In this document: one piece after another, positions 17,418 to 26,872 of the stretch | Layout: each line of letters begins with the position of its first letter | Numbering within the stretch: the stretch's first letter is position 1 | NCBI RefSeq assembly: GCF_013371465.1 | Contig: NZ_JABWDU010000009.1 | Coordinates: forward strand, 204,893 to 268,892 | From: Ensifer oleiphilus | Lineage (GTDB): Bacteria; Pseudomonadota; Alphaproteobacteria; Rhizobiales; Rhizobiaceae | Length of the DNA: 64,000 nt | Direction of reading: 5' to 3' | Translations under genes and position numbers: made by a program | The notes under the pieces: generated by a model | What the model saw: only the letters and a program-made list of their open reading frames with translations | The model's database searches: none | What the model was told of the DNA's origin: nothing

Positions 17418-19085
17418 TCAGGCCGTTGATCTCACCAGGAAGCGCGCTCTCTCCTCGACGCTTACCGTGGGTTTCAATGCTTCCTCCTCGTCGCTCATCA
17501 CCGGGATCGCCGAGATGAGAGCGCGGGTGTAGGGGTGCTTCGGATCGGCGAAGACATCCGCCGTTCTCCCCTCCTCGATGATCTCGCCCTTCAGCATGAT
17601 GGCGATGCGGCTGCAGAAATTGCGCATCAGCGAAAGGTCGTGGGAGATGAAGAAATAGGTCAGCCCAAGCTCGTCCCGCAGGCGCTGCAGCAAGGCGATG
17701 ACCTGTTTCTGAACGGAGACGTCGAGCGCAGAGGTCGGCTCGTCGAGCACGATGATCTTCGGTTCGGCCGCAAGCGCCCGGGCGATTGCCACCCGCTGCT
17801 TCTGCCCGCCCGAAAGCTCGTGCGGATATTTGGAAAGATAGGCGGACGGCAGGTTGACCAGCGCCATCAGCTCTTCCATCCGCAATGTCGCCGCCTTGCC
17901 GCTGAGGCCGACATGGCCGAGCGGCACCGCCAGGGTCTGCGTCACCGTGCGCTTGGGGTTCAGCGACGTGCCGGGGTTCTGATAAACGATCTGCGTCAGG
18001 CGCTGCGGCGCACTTGCCTGCGCAGGCGAACCGACGCGGATCGTGCCGGAGCTCGGCGCAATCAGCCCCATCACCATGCGGGCAATCGTGGTCTTGCCGG
18101 AACCGGATTCGCCTGCGAGGCCGAAAATCTCGCCCTCTGGCACCGAAAGCGTCACCGGCTTGACCGCCTCATGGCGCTTCATGCGGCCAAGAAATGGCTT
18201 TTCGACATAGACCTTGCCGGCCCCCTCGAGCGTGATGATCGGCGCGTTCGACGAAACCGGCTGATCGGTCACCTTCGGCCCGTAAAGCGGCGGGATCGCA
18301 TCGATCAGATCGATCGTGTAGGGCTGCCGCGGCGTGTGAAAAATCTGGCGCAGATTGCCGCTCTCGACGATCTCGCCATGACGCATGACGAAGACGCGAT
18401 CGGCCGTCTGCCGGACCACGCCGAGATTGTGCGTGATCATCAGCAGGGAAAGTCCCTCGCTGTCGACCAGGCGGTTGATCAGTTTCAGGATCTCGTCCTG
18501 CGTGGTGACATCGAGCGCCGTGCCAGGTTCGTCGGCGATCAGCAGTTGCGGCTGGTGCAAAAGCGCAAGGCCGATCAGCACGCGCTGTCGCATGCCGCCG
18601 GACAGCTGCGAAGGATAGGCATCGAAGACCCGCTCCGGATCCTGAAGCTGCACGCGGCGCAGGACATCGAAGATGCGCTGCTTTCGGTCTTTCGCCGTGG
18701 TTCTGACGCCATCGCGCCGATCGGCATAAAACATCACGTCGTCGAGATGCCGGCCGATCCGGAACACCGGATTGAACGAAGACAGGGGGTCCTGCATGAT
18801 GATCGAGAACGCGGTGCCTTTCAGCGCCTCGCGCTCGCGGCTAGGCATATCGAGAACCCGCCTGCCGTCATACTCGATGTTGCCCCCTTCGATGCGGGCA
18901 TTGTCAGGAAGCGTGCCGAGGATCGCCTTCGAGGTGACCGACTTGCCCGAGCCGGTCTCGCCAATCAGCGCCACGCGCTCGCCCCGACCAATCTCGAAGG
19001 AAACATCCTTCAGGATATGCTGGCGGCGGCCATAGGTGGTGAAGGCGATGTTGAGGTCTTCGACCTTAAGGAGAGGAACGCTCAT
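17418..19085 (-). CDS. Fused ABC transporter ATPase (DppD-DppF-like, two nucleotide-binding domains)
   Basis: 555 residues with two complete ATPase domains. The first has GETGSGKS and LSGGMRQRV; the second has GESGSGKTT and LSGGQKQRVAIARALA, each followed by a Walker B Asp-Glu. In most dipeptide systems these are two separate proteins; fused forms are common in rhizobia. I use the ATG at 19085 (MSVPLLKVEDL), 4 bp after the permease stop codon; the frame continues upstream within the permease gene. It powers import through the two permeases encoded immediately upstream. Confidence 0.93.
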   Translation of the reverse strand: MSVPLLKVEDLNIAFTTYGRRQHILKDVSFEIGRGERVALIGETGSGKSVTSKAILGTLPDNARIEGGNIEYDGRRVLDMPSREREALKGTAFSIIMQDPLSSFNPVFRIGRHLDDVMFYADRRDGVRTTAKDRKQRIFDVLRRVQLQDPERVFDAYPSQLSGGMRQRVLIGLALLHQPQLLIADEPGTALDVTTQDEILKLINRLVDSEGLSLLMITHNLGVVRQTADRVFVMRHGEIVESGNLRQIFHTPRQPYTIDLIDAIPPLYGPKVTDQPVSSNAPIITLEGAGKVYVEKPFLGRMKRHEAVKPVTLSVPEGEIFGLAGESGSGKTTIARMVMGLIAPSSGTIRVGSPAQASAPQRLTQIVYQNPGTSLNPKRTVTQTLAVPLGHVGLSGKAATLRMEELMALVNLPSAYLSKYPHELSGGQKQRVAIARALAAEPKIIVLDEPTSALDVSVQKQVIALLQRLRDELGLTYFFISHDLSLMRNFCSRIAIMLKGEIIEEGRTADVFADPKHPYTRALISAIPVMSDEEEALKPTVSVEERARFLVRSTA

Positions 19086-19089
19086 CGTC

Positions 19090-19950
19090 TCAGGCCTCCA
19101 CATCGAACATGTCGCGCAGCCCGTCGCCGAGCAGGTTGAAGCCGAGCGTGGCATAGAAGATGGCAAAACCTGGAGCCAGAACCTCCCACCATTTCTCCGG
19201 CAGGAACTGCCGGCCGTCGGCGACCATCGAGCCGAGATCCGGTGTCGGCGGCTTCACGCCGAGCCCGAGGAAGGAGAGCGTCGCGCCGAAGAGGATGACG
19301 AAGGCAGCATCGAGCGTCGTCTTCACCGAGATGACCGAGATGCAGTTCGGCAGGATCTCCTTGGCGAGAATATGCAGGTGGCTGGCGCCGGCAAGCCGCG
19401 CTGCCTCGATGTAGTCTTCCGCCGCGATCGATTTTGTCACGCGATAGACGAGGCGCGCATGCCAGGTCCACCAGAGCAGCGTGATCGCCAGCATGGCGTT
19501 GACCAGATTGGGCTCGAGCACGTTGCCGATGGCGAGCGCCATCACCAGCGGCGGGATGGCCAGCATGATGTCGGTGAAACCGGTCAGGAGCCGCTCGGTC
19601 AGGCCGCCGGCATAACCGGCGATCATGCCCAGCGCCGAGCCGATCGGGACAGCTACGCCGAGCACGCCGATGACAAGCAGCAGCGAGACGCGGAACCCGA
19701 AGACCGTTCGCGAGAAGATGTCACGCCCGGCCTTGTCGGTGCCGAACCAGTTGTCGGCATCCGGCGGCATATGGCGGTTTCGGAAGTCGACGACGGCGCC
19801 GACATGTTCGGGAAAGCGGGCGATCAACGGCGCGAAGACGGCCATGACGATGACCGAAAGCACGATCAGCGCGCCGATGACGGCGGCCGGGTTCCGGCTG
19901 AACCGGTACCAGGTCATGTAACCGGCGGACAGGCGGGTTGCTTCCTGCAT
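19090..19950 (-). CDS. ABC transporter permease, DppC type
   Basis: 286 residues with about six membrane segments. It carries an N-terminal cytoplasmic stretch, the NWFGTDKAGRDIFSR motif typical of DppC/OppC, and the EAARLAGASHLHILAKEILPN coupling loop that contacts the ATPase. Its start overlaps the stop of the DppB-type gene by 1 bp. It forms the inner-membrane channel with that protein. Confidence 0.93.
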   Translation of the reverse strand: MQEATRLSAGYMTWYRFSRNPAAVIGALIVLSVIVMAVFAPLIARFPEHVGAVVDFRNRHMPPDADNWFGTDKAGRDIFSRTVFGFRVSLLLVIGVLGVAVPIGSALGMIAGYAGGLTERLLTGFTDIMLAIPPLVMALAIGNVLEPNLVNAMLAITLLWWTWHARLVYRVTKSIAAEDYIEAARLAGASHLHILAKEILPNCISVISVKTTLDAAFVILFGATLSFLGLGVKPPTPDLGSMVADGRQFLPEKWWEVLAPGFAIFYATLGFNLLGDGLRDMFDVEA

Positions 19951-20978
19951 CAGCGGGCCTCCTTGAAGCGAAGCCGCGGGTCAAGGATGCTGATGATCAG
20001 GTCGATGACGAGATTGGCGGCGATGAAGAAAATGCCCGAGACGAGGACCACGGCCATGACGGCATTGAGATCCTTCTGCAGGATGGCGTCGAGGCCGTAG
20101 GAGGCAAAGCCGCCCCAGGAGAACACCATTTCGACGACGAAGGCGTTGCCGATCAGCGAGGCGAATTCGAGCCCCATGATCGTCAATGGTGCGATCGAAG
20201 ACAGCTTCAGCAGATAACGAAACACGATGACGCGGTCCGGCACACCGAAGGATTTCAGCGTCAGCACATGATCGCGACGCTGATGGTCGATCATTGCAGA
20301 GCGGGTGATGCGGGTAATCTGGCCGATGCCGGCCATTGCCAGCGCCAGCGCCGGAAAGACGAGATGCTGAAGCGCGCTCAGAAACACGTCGGGGCGGCCG
20401 GCAAGCAGGCTGTCGACGAGCAGGAAGCCAGTGGGGCCTGCGGGTGCGCCGAGCTGGAAGTCGACCCGGCCGAGCGTTGGCCATGAGGGGAAATGATCTG
20501 CCGCAAGGATCTGCAGGGTTACGGCGAAGAGAAAGCTCGGAATGGTGACGCCGATGAGCGAGAAGAAACGGCCGCTGTTGTCGATCCAGCTGTTCCTGTA
20601 GCGCGCCGTCAGGACGCCGAGTGGCACGGCCACCGCGAAAATGATGACGATGGTGACGATCACAAGCTCGAGCGTCGCCGGCAGGAAGGTGGCGATGTCG
20701 GCGCTGACCTCGCGATCGGACACGATCGAACGTCCGAGGTCGCCGGTCACCGCATGGCTGACATAGCTGACATACTGGGTGATCAGCGGCTCATCGAGCC
20801 CCATGCGCTGGCGGAGCTGGTCGACCTGCGCTTGCGTTGCGCTCGGACCGAGGGCCATGCGCGCCGGGTCGCCCGGCACGATGCGAGCGAGCACGAAAAT
20901 CATCAGCGACAACACGAACAGCACCATGAGGAAGCCGACCGCGCGCCGCGCAAACAATGCGACGTAATAATTGCCCAT
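19950..20978 (-). CDS. ABC transporter permease, DppB type
   Basis: 342 residues, six membrane segments. The N-terminus FARRAVGFLMVLFVLSLMIF and the VPGDPARMALGP block are typical of DppB. The coupling loop is present (ITRSAMIDHQRRDHVLTLKS), together with a GLEFASLIGNAFVVEMVFSW segment. I use the ATG at 20978 with the GGGGAAAGGG ribosome site; a TTG two codons earlier is possible. It is the first transporter gene of the operon, 188 bp downstream of the LuxR-type regulator gene. Confidence 0.92.
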   Translation of the reverse strand: MGNYYVALFARRAVGFLMVLFVLSLMIFVLARIVPGDPARMALGPSATQAQVDQLRQRMGLDEPLITQYVSYVSHAVTGDLGRSIVSDREVSADIATFLPATLELVIVTIVIIFAVAVPLGVLTARYRNSWIDNSGRFFSLIGVTIPSFLFAVTLQILAADHFPSWPTLGRVDFQLGAPAGPTGFLLVDSLLAGRPDVFLSALQHLVFPALALAMAGIGQITRITRSAMIDHQRRDHVLTLKSFGVPDRVIVFRYLLKLSSIAPLTIMGLEFASLIGNAFVVEMVFSWGGFASYGLDAILQKDLNAVMAVVLVSGIFFIAANLVIDLIISILDPRLRFKEAR

Positions 20979-21165
20979 TGGCAACCCTTTCCCCTCGGCC
21001 GGTTATTGTCCGGCCTGTCTGCCGCGTTTTGCGGTCGAGGGCAGTTTCAAGCCGAAAGGGTCGTTTGCACAACGGCCAGAAAGGATAGGTTTTGATAAGA
21101 AAGGTATAGGTTTTTCGATCGACCAAATGGGAGAACGACGCATACCGCCGCCCACGGCAACCTGA

Positions 21166-23532
21166 TCAGGAAATGACGCCGAGCGCCTTTGCCGCGATGA
21201 TCGCTTCCCGTCGGCGGCTGCAGCCGAGCTTGCGATAGAGATTGCCGAGGTGGAATTTCACCGTGGCCTCGCTCAAGCCCAGGGCATGGGCGATGAACTT
21301 GTTCGACGCGCCCTCGGCAATCATCAGCAGCAGGCGGGTTTCGCGCCGGGTCAGGCCGTTCTTTTCGCCGAGCGGAGCGTTGGGCAGGCCGGTGTCGCGC
21401 AGGCGGCGCAGGATCTGTTGCGACGTCGGCGTGATCTGCAGGAAGTCGCTGATGCGGCGGTCGCCGGTCAGCTCCCGCAGGAACTGCCGCTCTTCCGACA
21501 GCGGCGCAATGGTGCCGAGCCGGGCCGCATTCTCGAACGTTTTCTGCAGGATAGCGCGCGCGCCGGTGAGGTTGTGCCGGCGACGAGCGACATAGGCCTG
21601 CCAGACCTCGATGGACAATCGCTGGCGGCCCGTCAGGTTGAGGTTGCTCGCCAGCGCCGCAAGCTGCCGGTCCAGATGCACGCGCCCCGGCATTTCGAAG
21701 ACGATATGGCGCAGCCAGACGACAGCCAATGCTATCTCGTCGCGGTCCTGCAGGCGGGTCAGTTCGTCGACAGCCGCCTCCACCCAGGTTCTGTTGATAC
21801 GGGCCTGCACCGCCGAAAGCTTTTCTGCCGCTTCCTGCCAGCGGTTGCCGTTCTGCAGAATGACGGCGTCGCGGACCTCGATCATCAGGCGGAACTGCCT
21901 GTTATAGACCTGGTAGGCGCGCCAGCGATCGAGGAAGCCGCGTGCGGCAATCATCGAAAAATGCTCGCTCAGCGCCTGGCTGCCATATTGCAACGCGAAC
22001 TCGATCAGGCTCGGCCAGATCTCGCCATGCGAGAAATCATCCATTTCGGAGGCCAGGAAGCGCGCCAACGGCTCCGGCTTGCCGTCCTCGTATTCCACGC
22101 ACGCTTGCAGCAAAGCGAGCAGCCGTGCATCCATCGGGCTCTCGAACGGCACGCGCGACAATTGCTCGGCAGCGTCGACCGAATTCCTGCGGGCACGCAC
22201 CGCATCGCCGCTCATCAGGTGCATCATCGCCTGATGCAGATTGATATAGAAACACAGAAGCGGCACGCCCGCGCGCTCATAATGGAAGAGTGCCCGATCG
22301 GCGATATCCTGCGCGACGGCGAACCGGCGGCGGCGAATGTAGAACTCCAGGATCGAATTGTAGATGCTGCCGCGCTCCAGATCGGCGTCGAGCGGAAACT
22401 CCGACAAAAGCGTCGTCGATTGCTCCAGCAGATCATCGCCGAGCACAACGTCCTCGTAGATCAGCATCACCAGGCGGAAAGAGCGGAACGCGGCTGAGAA
22501 TGCCGCACGGTCGCTCAGCACCTTCAGCACATTGTTGGCGCGCGAGCCGTAGCAATCGGCAAGCAGCCGCTGCGCGCGCAGCACTTCGCCGCGCTTCAGC
22601 GCCTGCATGGCAAGCGCGGTGACGATGCCTTCATTCTGTGTCGCCAATTCAGCCGGGAACCCGGCGAGAACCCGGTCGAAGGCTTCCGAGCCGTGGAAGA
22701 AGATGTAGTACCGGCCGAAGTTTGCAGCGAAGGCGCGGACCGCCAGTTCGTGAAGCCCCGCGCCCTGCAGCACGAGGATCGCTTCCGTTTGCATGCCGTG
22801 CGCGGCATAGGCAGCCGAAATCGCCGGCACGCGAGCGCCGTCTTCGATACGCTCTGCCAGCACCATGTCAACCGCTGCAGCAAGCGCACCGCCGATGCCG
22901 CTTGCCTGCAGATAGGCCGGCACCGCTTGTTTCGCCTTGGCCGAAGCCTTTGCGGTCTGCCGGGCAAGCCTGAGCTGGACGAGTTCGAAATCTGTCGTTT
23001 CACTCACGACATTGTTCGCCAGAAAGCGGGTGACCGCCGCCTCGTCTCGTGACGATCGCGAGAGCAGCCCAACGAGAAACGGCCACCCACCAGTCTCAGT
23101 CAGAAGCAGGGCGGCCTCCACTTTGCCATAGACTGCCTCGAGTTCGCCGGGCGAGAAGCGGAGGTCCTGAGCACCAAGGCAGAGTGCCTTGCCGTAGGCA
23201 ATCGCCCGATCGAGACCAAGGAGCCGGGTTCGCGGCCGTTTCGCGATCACGACGCGTCGTCCCTCGTCCTGCCAGGTTGCAGGAATTTCAGCTTCCTGCA
23301 TGTCCGGCGGCACGTCCCAGAGCAGCACGTCGTCGAAGAAGTCTTCCTCGCCGGGAGGACGCGCCGATCGCCATATGCGGCATTGAAGGCGGGACGCCAG
23401 TTGCGACAACAGCGTCGACTTTCCCATGCCCGCAACGGCGTCCAGAACCACGGTCGGTTCGGCCGCCGTCACGATGCGTTGCAGAAGATCGTCTCGCCGG
23501 ATGTCGATCGTTTTGTGGGGCGTATCAGCCAT
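21166..23532 (-). CDS. MalT-like ATP-dependent LuxR-family regulator
   Basis: 788 residues. Near the N-terminus is a Walker A motif (AVAGMGKSTLL, about residue 33), followed by an NTPase-like region, long helical repeats from about 250 to 680, and a C-terminal LuxR helix-turn-helix (LTRRETRLLLMIAEGASNKF, then LGLSEATVKFHLGNLYRKLG). MalT-type proteins are inducer- and ATP-dependent activators. It lies just upstream of, and in the same direction as, the transporter/hydantoinase operon, so it is the likely activator. The inducer could be the transported compound. Confidence 0.9.
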   Translation of the reverse strand: MADTPHKTIDIRRDDLLQRIVTAAEPTVVLDAVAGMGKSTLLSQLASRLQCRIWRSARPPGEEDFFDDVLLWDVPPDMQEAEIPATWQDEGRRVVIAKRPRTRLLGLDRAIAYGKALCLGAQDLRFSPGELEAVYGKVEAALLLTETGGWPFLVGLLSRSSRDEAAVTRFLANNVVSETTDFELVQLRLARQTAKASAKAKQAVPAYLQASGIGGALAAAVDMVLAERIEDGARVPAISAAYAAHGMQTEAILVLQGAGLHELAVRAFAANFGRYYIFFHGSEAFDRVLAGFPAELATQNEGIVTALAMQALKRGEVLRAQRLLADCYGSRANNVLKVLSDRAAFSAAFRSFRLVMLIYEDVVLGDDLLEQSTTLLSEFPLDADLERGSIYNSILEFYIRRRRFAVAQDIADRALFHYERAGVPLLCFYINLHQAMMHLMSGDAVRARRNSVDAAEQLSRVPFESPMDARLLALLQACVEYEDGKPEPLARFLASEMDDFSHGEIWPSLIEFALQYGSQALSEHFSMIAARGFLDRWRAYQVYNRQFRLMIEVRDAVILQNGNRWQEAAEKLSAVQARINRTWVEAAVDELTRLQDRDEIALAVVWLRHIVFEMPGRVHLDRQLAALASNLNLTGRQRLSIEVWQAYVARRRHNLTGARAILQKTFENAARLGTIAPLSEERQFLRELTGDRRISDFLQITPTSQQILRRLRDTGLPNAPLGEKNGLTRRETRLLLMIAEGASNKFIAHALGLSEATVKFHLGNLYRKLGCSRRREAIIAAKALGVIS

Positions 23533-23651
23533 TCATTCTCTGCCCAACGGGCCAAGCGCGGTTGTCGGCGAAACCTAGACAAGGACGCTCGGGTTGGCAA
23601 AGGCGGAATAGACTGGTCGGCCAGCGTCGCCCGAAATTTTTCGCAGCGCCG

Positions 23652-24551
23652 CTAGAAATGGCGAAAACAATCGACCAAGGCGTCGACCGCGATGCGCACG
23701 CGCGGGGTCGTACCGAGCCGATGCGGCCAGAGTGCGTAGATGGGGAGCGGCACAGCCGCAAACGCCTCCAGAACGGGAACGAGGCGACCCTCCTTGATCG
23801 CATCGTCGACAATCCAGCTCGGCAATTGCACGAGCCCATGCCCACGACAGGCAGCGTCCGCCATCAAAGCGTGATCCGCAATGCTGAGCACGCTGCGCAC
23901 GGTGACGTGCTTCGTCTGCCCGGACTCGGCAAATCGCCAGCTCTGTGCCGCGGGCCCACGCGATTGCGTTACGCAATGATGGGCAGCAAGCTCCGCGGGG
24001 CGCGATGGCGTCCCGTGCTTCGCCAGATAATCCGGCGCACCGCAAATCGTCAGGCGCTGCACACCGAGCTTTCTGACCATCAGGTCGCCGCCGCCCGCAA
24101 GTTCGCCGACACGCACACAGAGGTCGATGTTCTCGTCGACCAGATCAACGAGCCGATTGGTGAAGGCAATATCGAGTTCGAGTTTCGGATAGTCGGCCGC
24201 GAGCGCGATAAGGCATGGCCCGGCAATGCGCCTGCCGAGCAGTTCCGGCAAACTGACCTTGAGGCGGCCGGCAGGCTCATCCATGCGCGAGGCAAGTGCG
24301 GACTCGACCGCGGCCAGTTCCGCCACGGCGCGTTCGCACCCCTCGAGGAACACCCTGCCTTCCTCGGTGAGTGCGAGATGGCGTGTGCTGCGCTGAAACA
24401 GACGCACGCCCAACTGGGTCTCAAGCCGGGCAACAGCCTTGCCCACCGTCGATGTGGAAAGGCCAAGCCGCTCGGCGGCTTCGGAAAAACTGGATGACCG
24501 CGACGCCTGCATAAAGGCACGGATGGCGCTGAGATGATCGCCGGGCAGCAT
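23652..24551 (-). CDS. LysR-family transcriptional regulator
   Basis: 299 residues from the ATG at 24551 (MLPGDHLSAIRAFMQ). The N-terminal helix-turn-helix (SFSEAAERLGLSTSTVGKAV) is followed by RLFQRSTRHLALTEEG and a type-2 periplasmic-binding-like effector domain. It is divergent from the SDR gene with 109 bp between the starts, the usual arrangement for a LysR protein controlling its neighbour. The frame extends upstream to 24641, but that region is the shared promoter. The effector is unknown. Confidence 0.9.
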   Translation of the reverse strand: MLPGDHLSAIRAFMQASRSSSFSEAAERLGLSTSTVGKAVARLETQLGVRLFQRSTRHLALTEEGRVFLEGCERAVAELAAVESALASRMDEPAGRLKVSLPELLGRRIAGPCLIALAADYPKLELDIAFTNRLVDLVDENIDLCVRVGELAGGGDLMVRKLGVQRLTICGAPDYLAKHGTPSRPAELAAHHCVTQSRGPAAQSWRFAESGQTKHVTVRSVLSIADHALMADAACRGHGLVQLPSWIVDDAIKEGRLVPVLEAFAAVPLPIYALWPHRLGTTPRVRIAVDALVDCFRHF

Positions 24552-24660
24552 GGAAAACTCCGGAATTTCTGTCGCAGGTACTGCGCTGAATGTTCTCATA
24601 AGCGATTTTGGTTCGCGGATATAGTGTGGCTTGGCATTCACATCTCAAGGATCCGAAAGA

Positions 24661-25371
24661 ATGAGAAAGCAGAGAGTAGCAATCATCGGCGGCAGCTCCG
24701 GCATCGGCCTGCGCGTTGCCGAGCGCGCGATCGACCTTGGCGCGGACGTGGTTATTGGCGGGCGCGATGCGGAAAAGCTGCAGCGCGCGGCAAGCAAGCT
24801 CGGTCCCGCCAGCCGCGTGCTGACGGTCGACAATGTCGATCAGGACTCCTTGCGCCGCTTTTTCGAGCAGGCGGGTCCGATCAACCACCTGTTCACACCG
24901 GGCGCATCCTATTCGCGCGGACGGATCGACAAGGCGTCCGACGAGGTTGCCGAAAGCTCGTTCCGATCGAAGTTCTGGGGCCAATACTACGCCGTGAAGC
25001 ACGCCCTGCCGTACCTCGACAAGAACGGATCCATCACCTTGATGGCCGGCGCCTACAGTGTTCGGCCGGCGGCCGAGGGTGCGGCCTACGGCGCCTGCAA
25101 TGCCGCGATCGAAGGCCTTGGGCGAGCGCTCGCCGTCGAGTTGGCGCCGATCCGCGTGAATGTCATTTCGCCCGGCACGATCGATAGCGACCTGTGGCGC
25201 CGTCAACCGGACGCCATCAGAGAGGCGTCGTTCTCCAGCTATGGGGAGGCTGCGCTGCTCAAGCGCGTCGGCACCACCGACGAGGTCGCGCACACAGTCA
25301 TCTATCTCATGGAGAACGGCTTCATGAACGGCTCGACGCTTTACCCCGACGGGGGCTTTGCGTTGCGTTGA
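24661..25371 (+). CDS. Short-chain dehydrogenase/reductase
   Basis: 236 residues. There is an N-terminal dinucleotide-binding GGSSGIGLR motif, and a C-terminal region (VISPGTIDSDLW, NGSTLYPDGGFALR) typical of classical SDR proteins. The usual catalytic Tyr-x3-Lys appears as Y-x3-N (YGACN), so the Lys is replaced and activity may be atypical. The ATG at 24661 with an AAGGA site 8 nt upstream is preferred over the ATG at 24631. The NAD(P)-dependent substrate is unknown; regulation by the divergent LysR gene is likely. Confidence 0.86.
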   Translation: MRKQRVAIIGGSSGIGLRVAERAIDLGADVVIGGRDAEKLQRAASKLGPASRVLTVDNVDQDSLRRFFEQAGPINHLFTPGASYSRGRIDKASDEVAESSFRSKFWGQYYAVKHALPYLDKNGSITLMAGAYSVRPAAEGAAYGACNAAIEGLGRALAVELAPIRVNVISPGTIDSDLWRRQPDAIREASFSSYGEAALLKRVGTTDEVAHTVIYLMENGFMNGSTLYPDGGFALR

Positions 25372-25792
25372 GCCGAACGACGGCAATTGAACGCTCCCGT
25401 CACACCAACACCATTCCCGTTGCATCGGGAATGGGCAGAGCGGCGGCGCTTTATCGCCCGATCAAGAGCGGCCCCGTTGCTCCTGACGGTCCGAGACGCC
25501 TGAAGGCAGCCGCTCAATCGCTCCCGCTTACAAGGCGTTGGTGCTCAGCGTGGCCGGCAAATCCCTCGGCAAAACCCCAAAGGTTGAAAATTCTCGGAGC
25601 TCAATCGTTGCTCGGACGGCTCTTGCGCCAATGTCGCGATATTTAGTCTATCTTTTCAATAGACAATATTGAAAGGACGCCAACAACAGGTAGGCTTCTC
25701 ATACCACTTGTGGCGAGCCGCAGCAGCAGGGTGTCGGCACACCCGACGGCATCAACTGCGCACCGCCGCACAGACACTGAAGGGAGCCACCA
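25372..25792. other. 420-bp intergenic region before the oxygenase gene
   Basis: No convincing gene. It holds a hairpin at 25411-25434 (CCATTCCCG / CGGGAATGG, 6-nt loop, no T-run) that may end the SDR transcript. It also holds two overlapping inverted repeats at 25646-25674 that look like a promoter control site. The long leader downstream of them (25675-25792) could carry regulatory RNA structure; I could not match it to a riboswitch I know. Confidence 0.5.
25646..25674. promoter_or_regulatory. Overlapping inverted repeats upstream of the oxygenase/sulfhydrylase genes
   Basis: GTCTAT (25646-25651) pairs with ATAGAC (25659-25664), and TTTCAAT (25654-25660) pairs with ATTGAAA (25668-25674). 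Both have 7-bp spacers and they interlock. The block is AT-rich in a GC-rich background and lies about 120 bp before the oxygenase start, fitting an operator. The regulator is not identified. Confidence 0.45.
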
Positions 25793-26830
25793 TTGACCGA
25801 CGCCAAATCATCCCTGCCCATTCTCGATTTGCAACGCTTTGCGGCGGGCCATCCCGAGCGGGCGGCGGCGCTTGACGAATTGCGCAGCGTCGCCCGCTCG
25901 GTGGGCTTTTTCTATCTCGAGGGGCATGGCATCCCGCAGGAGCAGATCGATGGCGTCCTCGATCTCTCCAAGCGCTTTTTCACCCTGCCGGAACAGGACA
26001 AGCTGGCGATCGAAATGCGCAAGTCGCCGCACTTTCGCGGCTACAATCGCGCCGGTCTCGAATACACCCGCGGCACGCAAGACTGGCGCGAACAGGTGGA
26101 CTTCGGGCCCGAACGCGAACGCCTCGACATCAGGCCGGGCGATGCTCCATGGAAGCGCCTGGTCGGCCCCAACCAGTTTCCCGACGCCCTGCCCGAACTG
26201 AAACCGGCGATCCTCGCCTGGATCGAGGCGGTGACCCGTCTTGGTATCCGCCTGATCGAGGTCTTCGCCGAAGCGCTCGGACAGCGCGCCGATGTGTTCG
26301 AGCCGATCTACCGTGATGGCCCGAACCAGCTGTTGAAGATCATCCGCTATCCCGGCCGCGATAAGACCGAAAGCTACCAGGGGGTCGGCGCCCACAAGGA
26401 CGGCGGTTTCGTCACCATCCTGCTTCAGGATGAGGTCGGCGGCCTGCAAGTCGACGACGGCAAGGGCGGCTGGATCGATGCGCCGCCGAAGCGCGGCACC
26501 TTCGTCATCAATGTCGGCGAGCTTTTGGAGCTGGCATCGAACGGCTACCTGCTTGCCAACATTCATCGCGTCGTCACGCCGCCCGCCGGCGGTGATCGCA
26601 GGTCGGTCGCCTTCTTCCTCGGCGCCAACCTCGCTTCCACAATTCCAGTTCTCGACCTGCCGCCCGAGCTTGGTGCCGAAGTTCGCGGTGTGACGCAGGA
26701 CCCACTTAACCCGTTGTTCCACGAAGTCGGGCGCAATGTCCTGAAATCACGCCTGAGATCACACCCCGACGTCGCCGCCGCCCATCATGCCGATCTTGTC
26801 GAGCTGCTGAAGGTGCCGGTACCAGCCTGA
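25793..26830 (+). CDS. Isopenicillin N synthase-like 2OG-Fe(II) oxygenase
   Basis: 345 residues with the N-terminal DIOX_N-type segment (FFYLEGHGIP) and a C-terminal Fe(II)/2-oxoglutarate domain. The iron ligands are visible: H201 and D203 in GAHKDGG and H258 in NIHRVV. R269-x-S271 (RRS) for 2-oxoglutarate binding follows. The start is a TTG at 25793 with an AAGGGAG site 6 nt upstream; no better ATG exists. It lies 42 bp upstream of the sulfhydrylase gene. The pairing suggests a role in using an organosulfur or amino-acid-like compound, but the substrate cannot be read from sequence. Confidence 0.87.
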   Translation: MTDAKSSLPILDLQRFAAGHPERAAALDELRSVARSVGFFYLEGHGIPQEQIDGVLDLSKRFFTLPEQDKLAIEMRKSPHFRGYNRAGLEYTRGTQDWREQVDFGPERERLDIRPGDAPWKRLVGPNQFPDALPELKPAILAWIEAVTRLGIRLIEVFAEALGQRADVFEPIYRDGPNQLLKIIRYPGRDKTESYQGVGAHKDGGFVTILLQDEVGGLQVDDGKGGWIDAPPKRGTFVINVGELLELASNGYLLANIHRVVTPPAGGDRRSVAFFLGANLASTIPVLDLPPELGAEVRGVTQDPLNPLFHEVGRNVLKSRLRSHPDVAAAHHADLVELLKVPVPA

Positions 26831-26872
26831 AAAATCCTGCTGCATCCACTCAAACGCTGAAGGAAGCTATCT

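Noticed and set aside
15815..19139. Two plus-strand open frames of about 500 residues
   Set aside because: Antisense to the hydantoinase-like and fused ATPase genes; products lack any recognisable motif and are rich in Arg, His and Asp.
11966..21165. The dipeptide-type ABC transporter as exporter or immunity system for the neighbouring RiPP locus
   Set aside because: It is an importer with a periplasmic binding protein, on the opposite strand, separated by a terminator and cotranscribed with hydantoinase-type enzymes.
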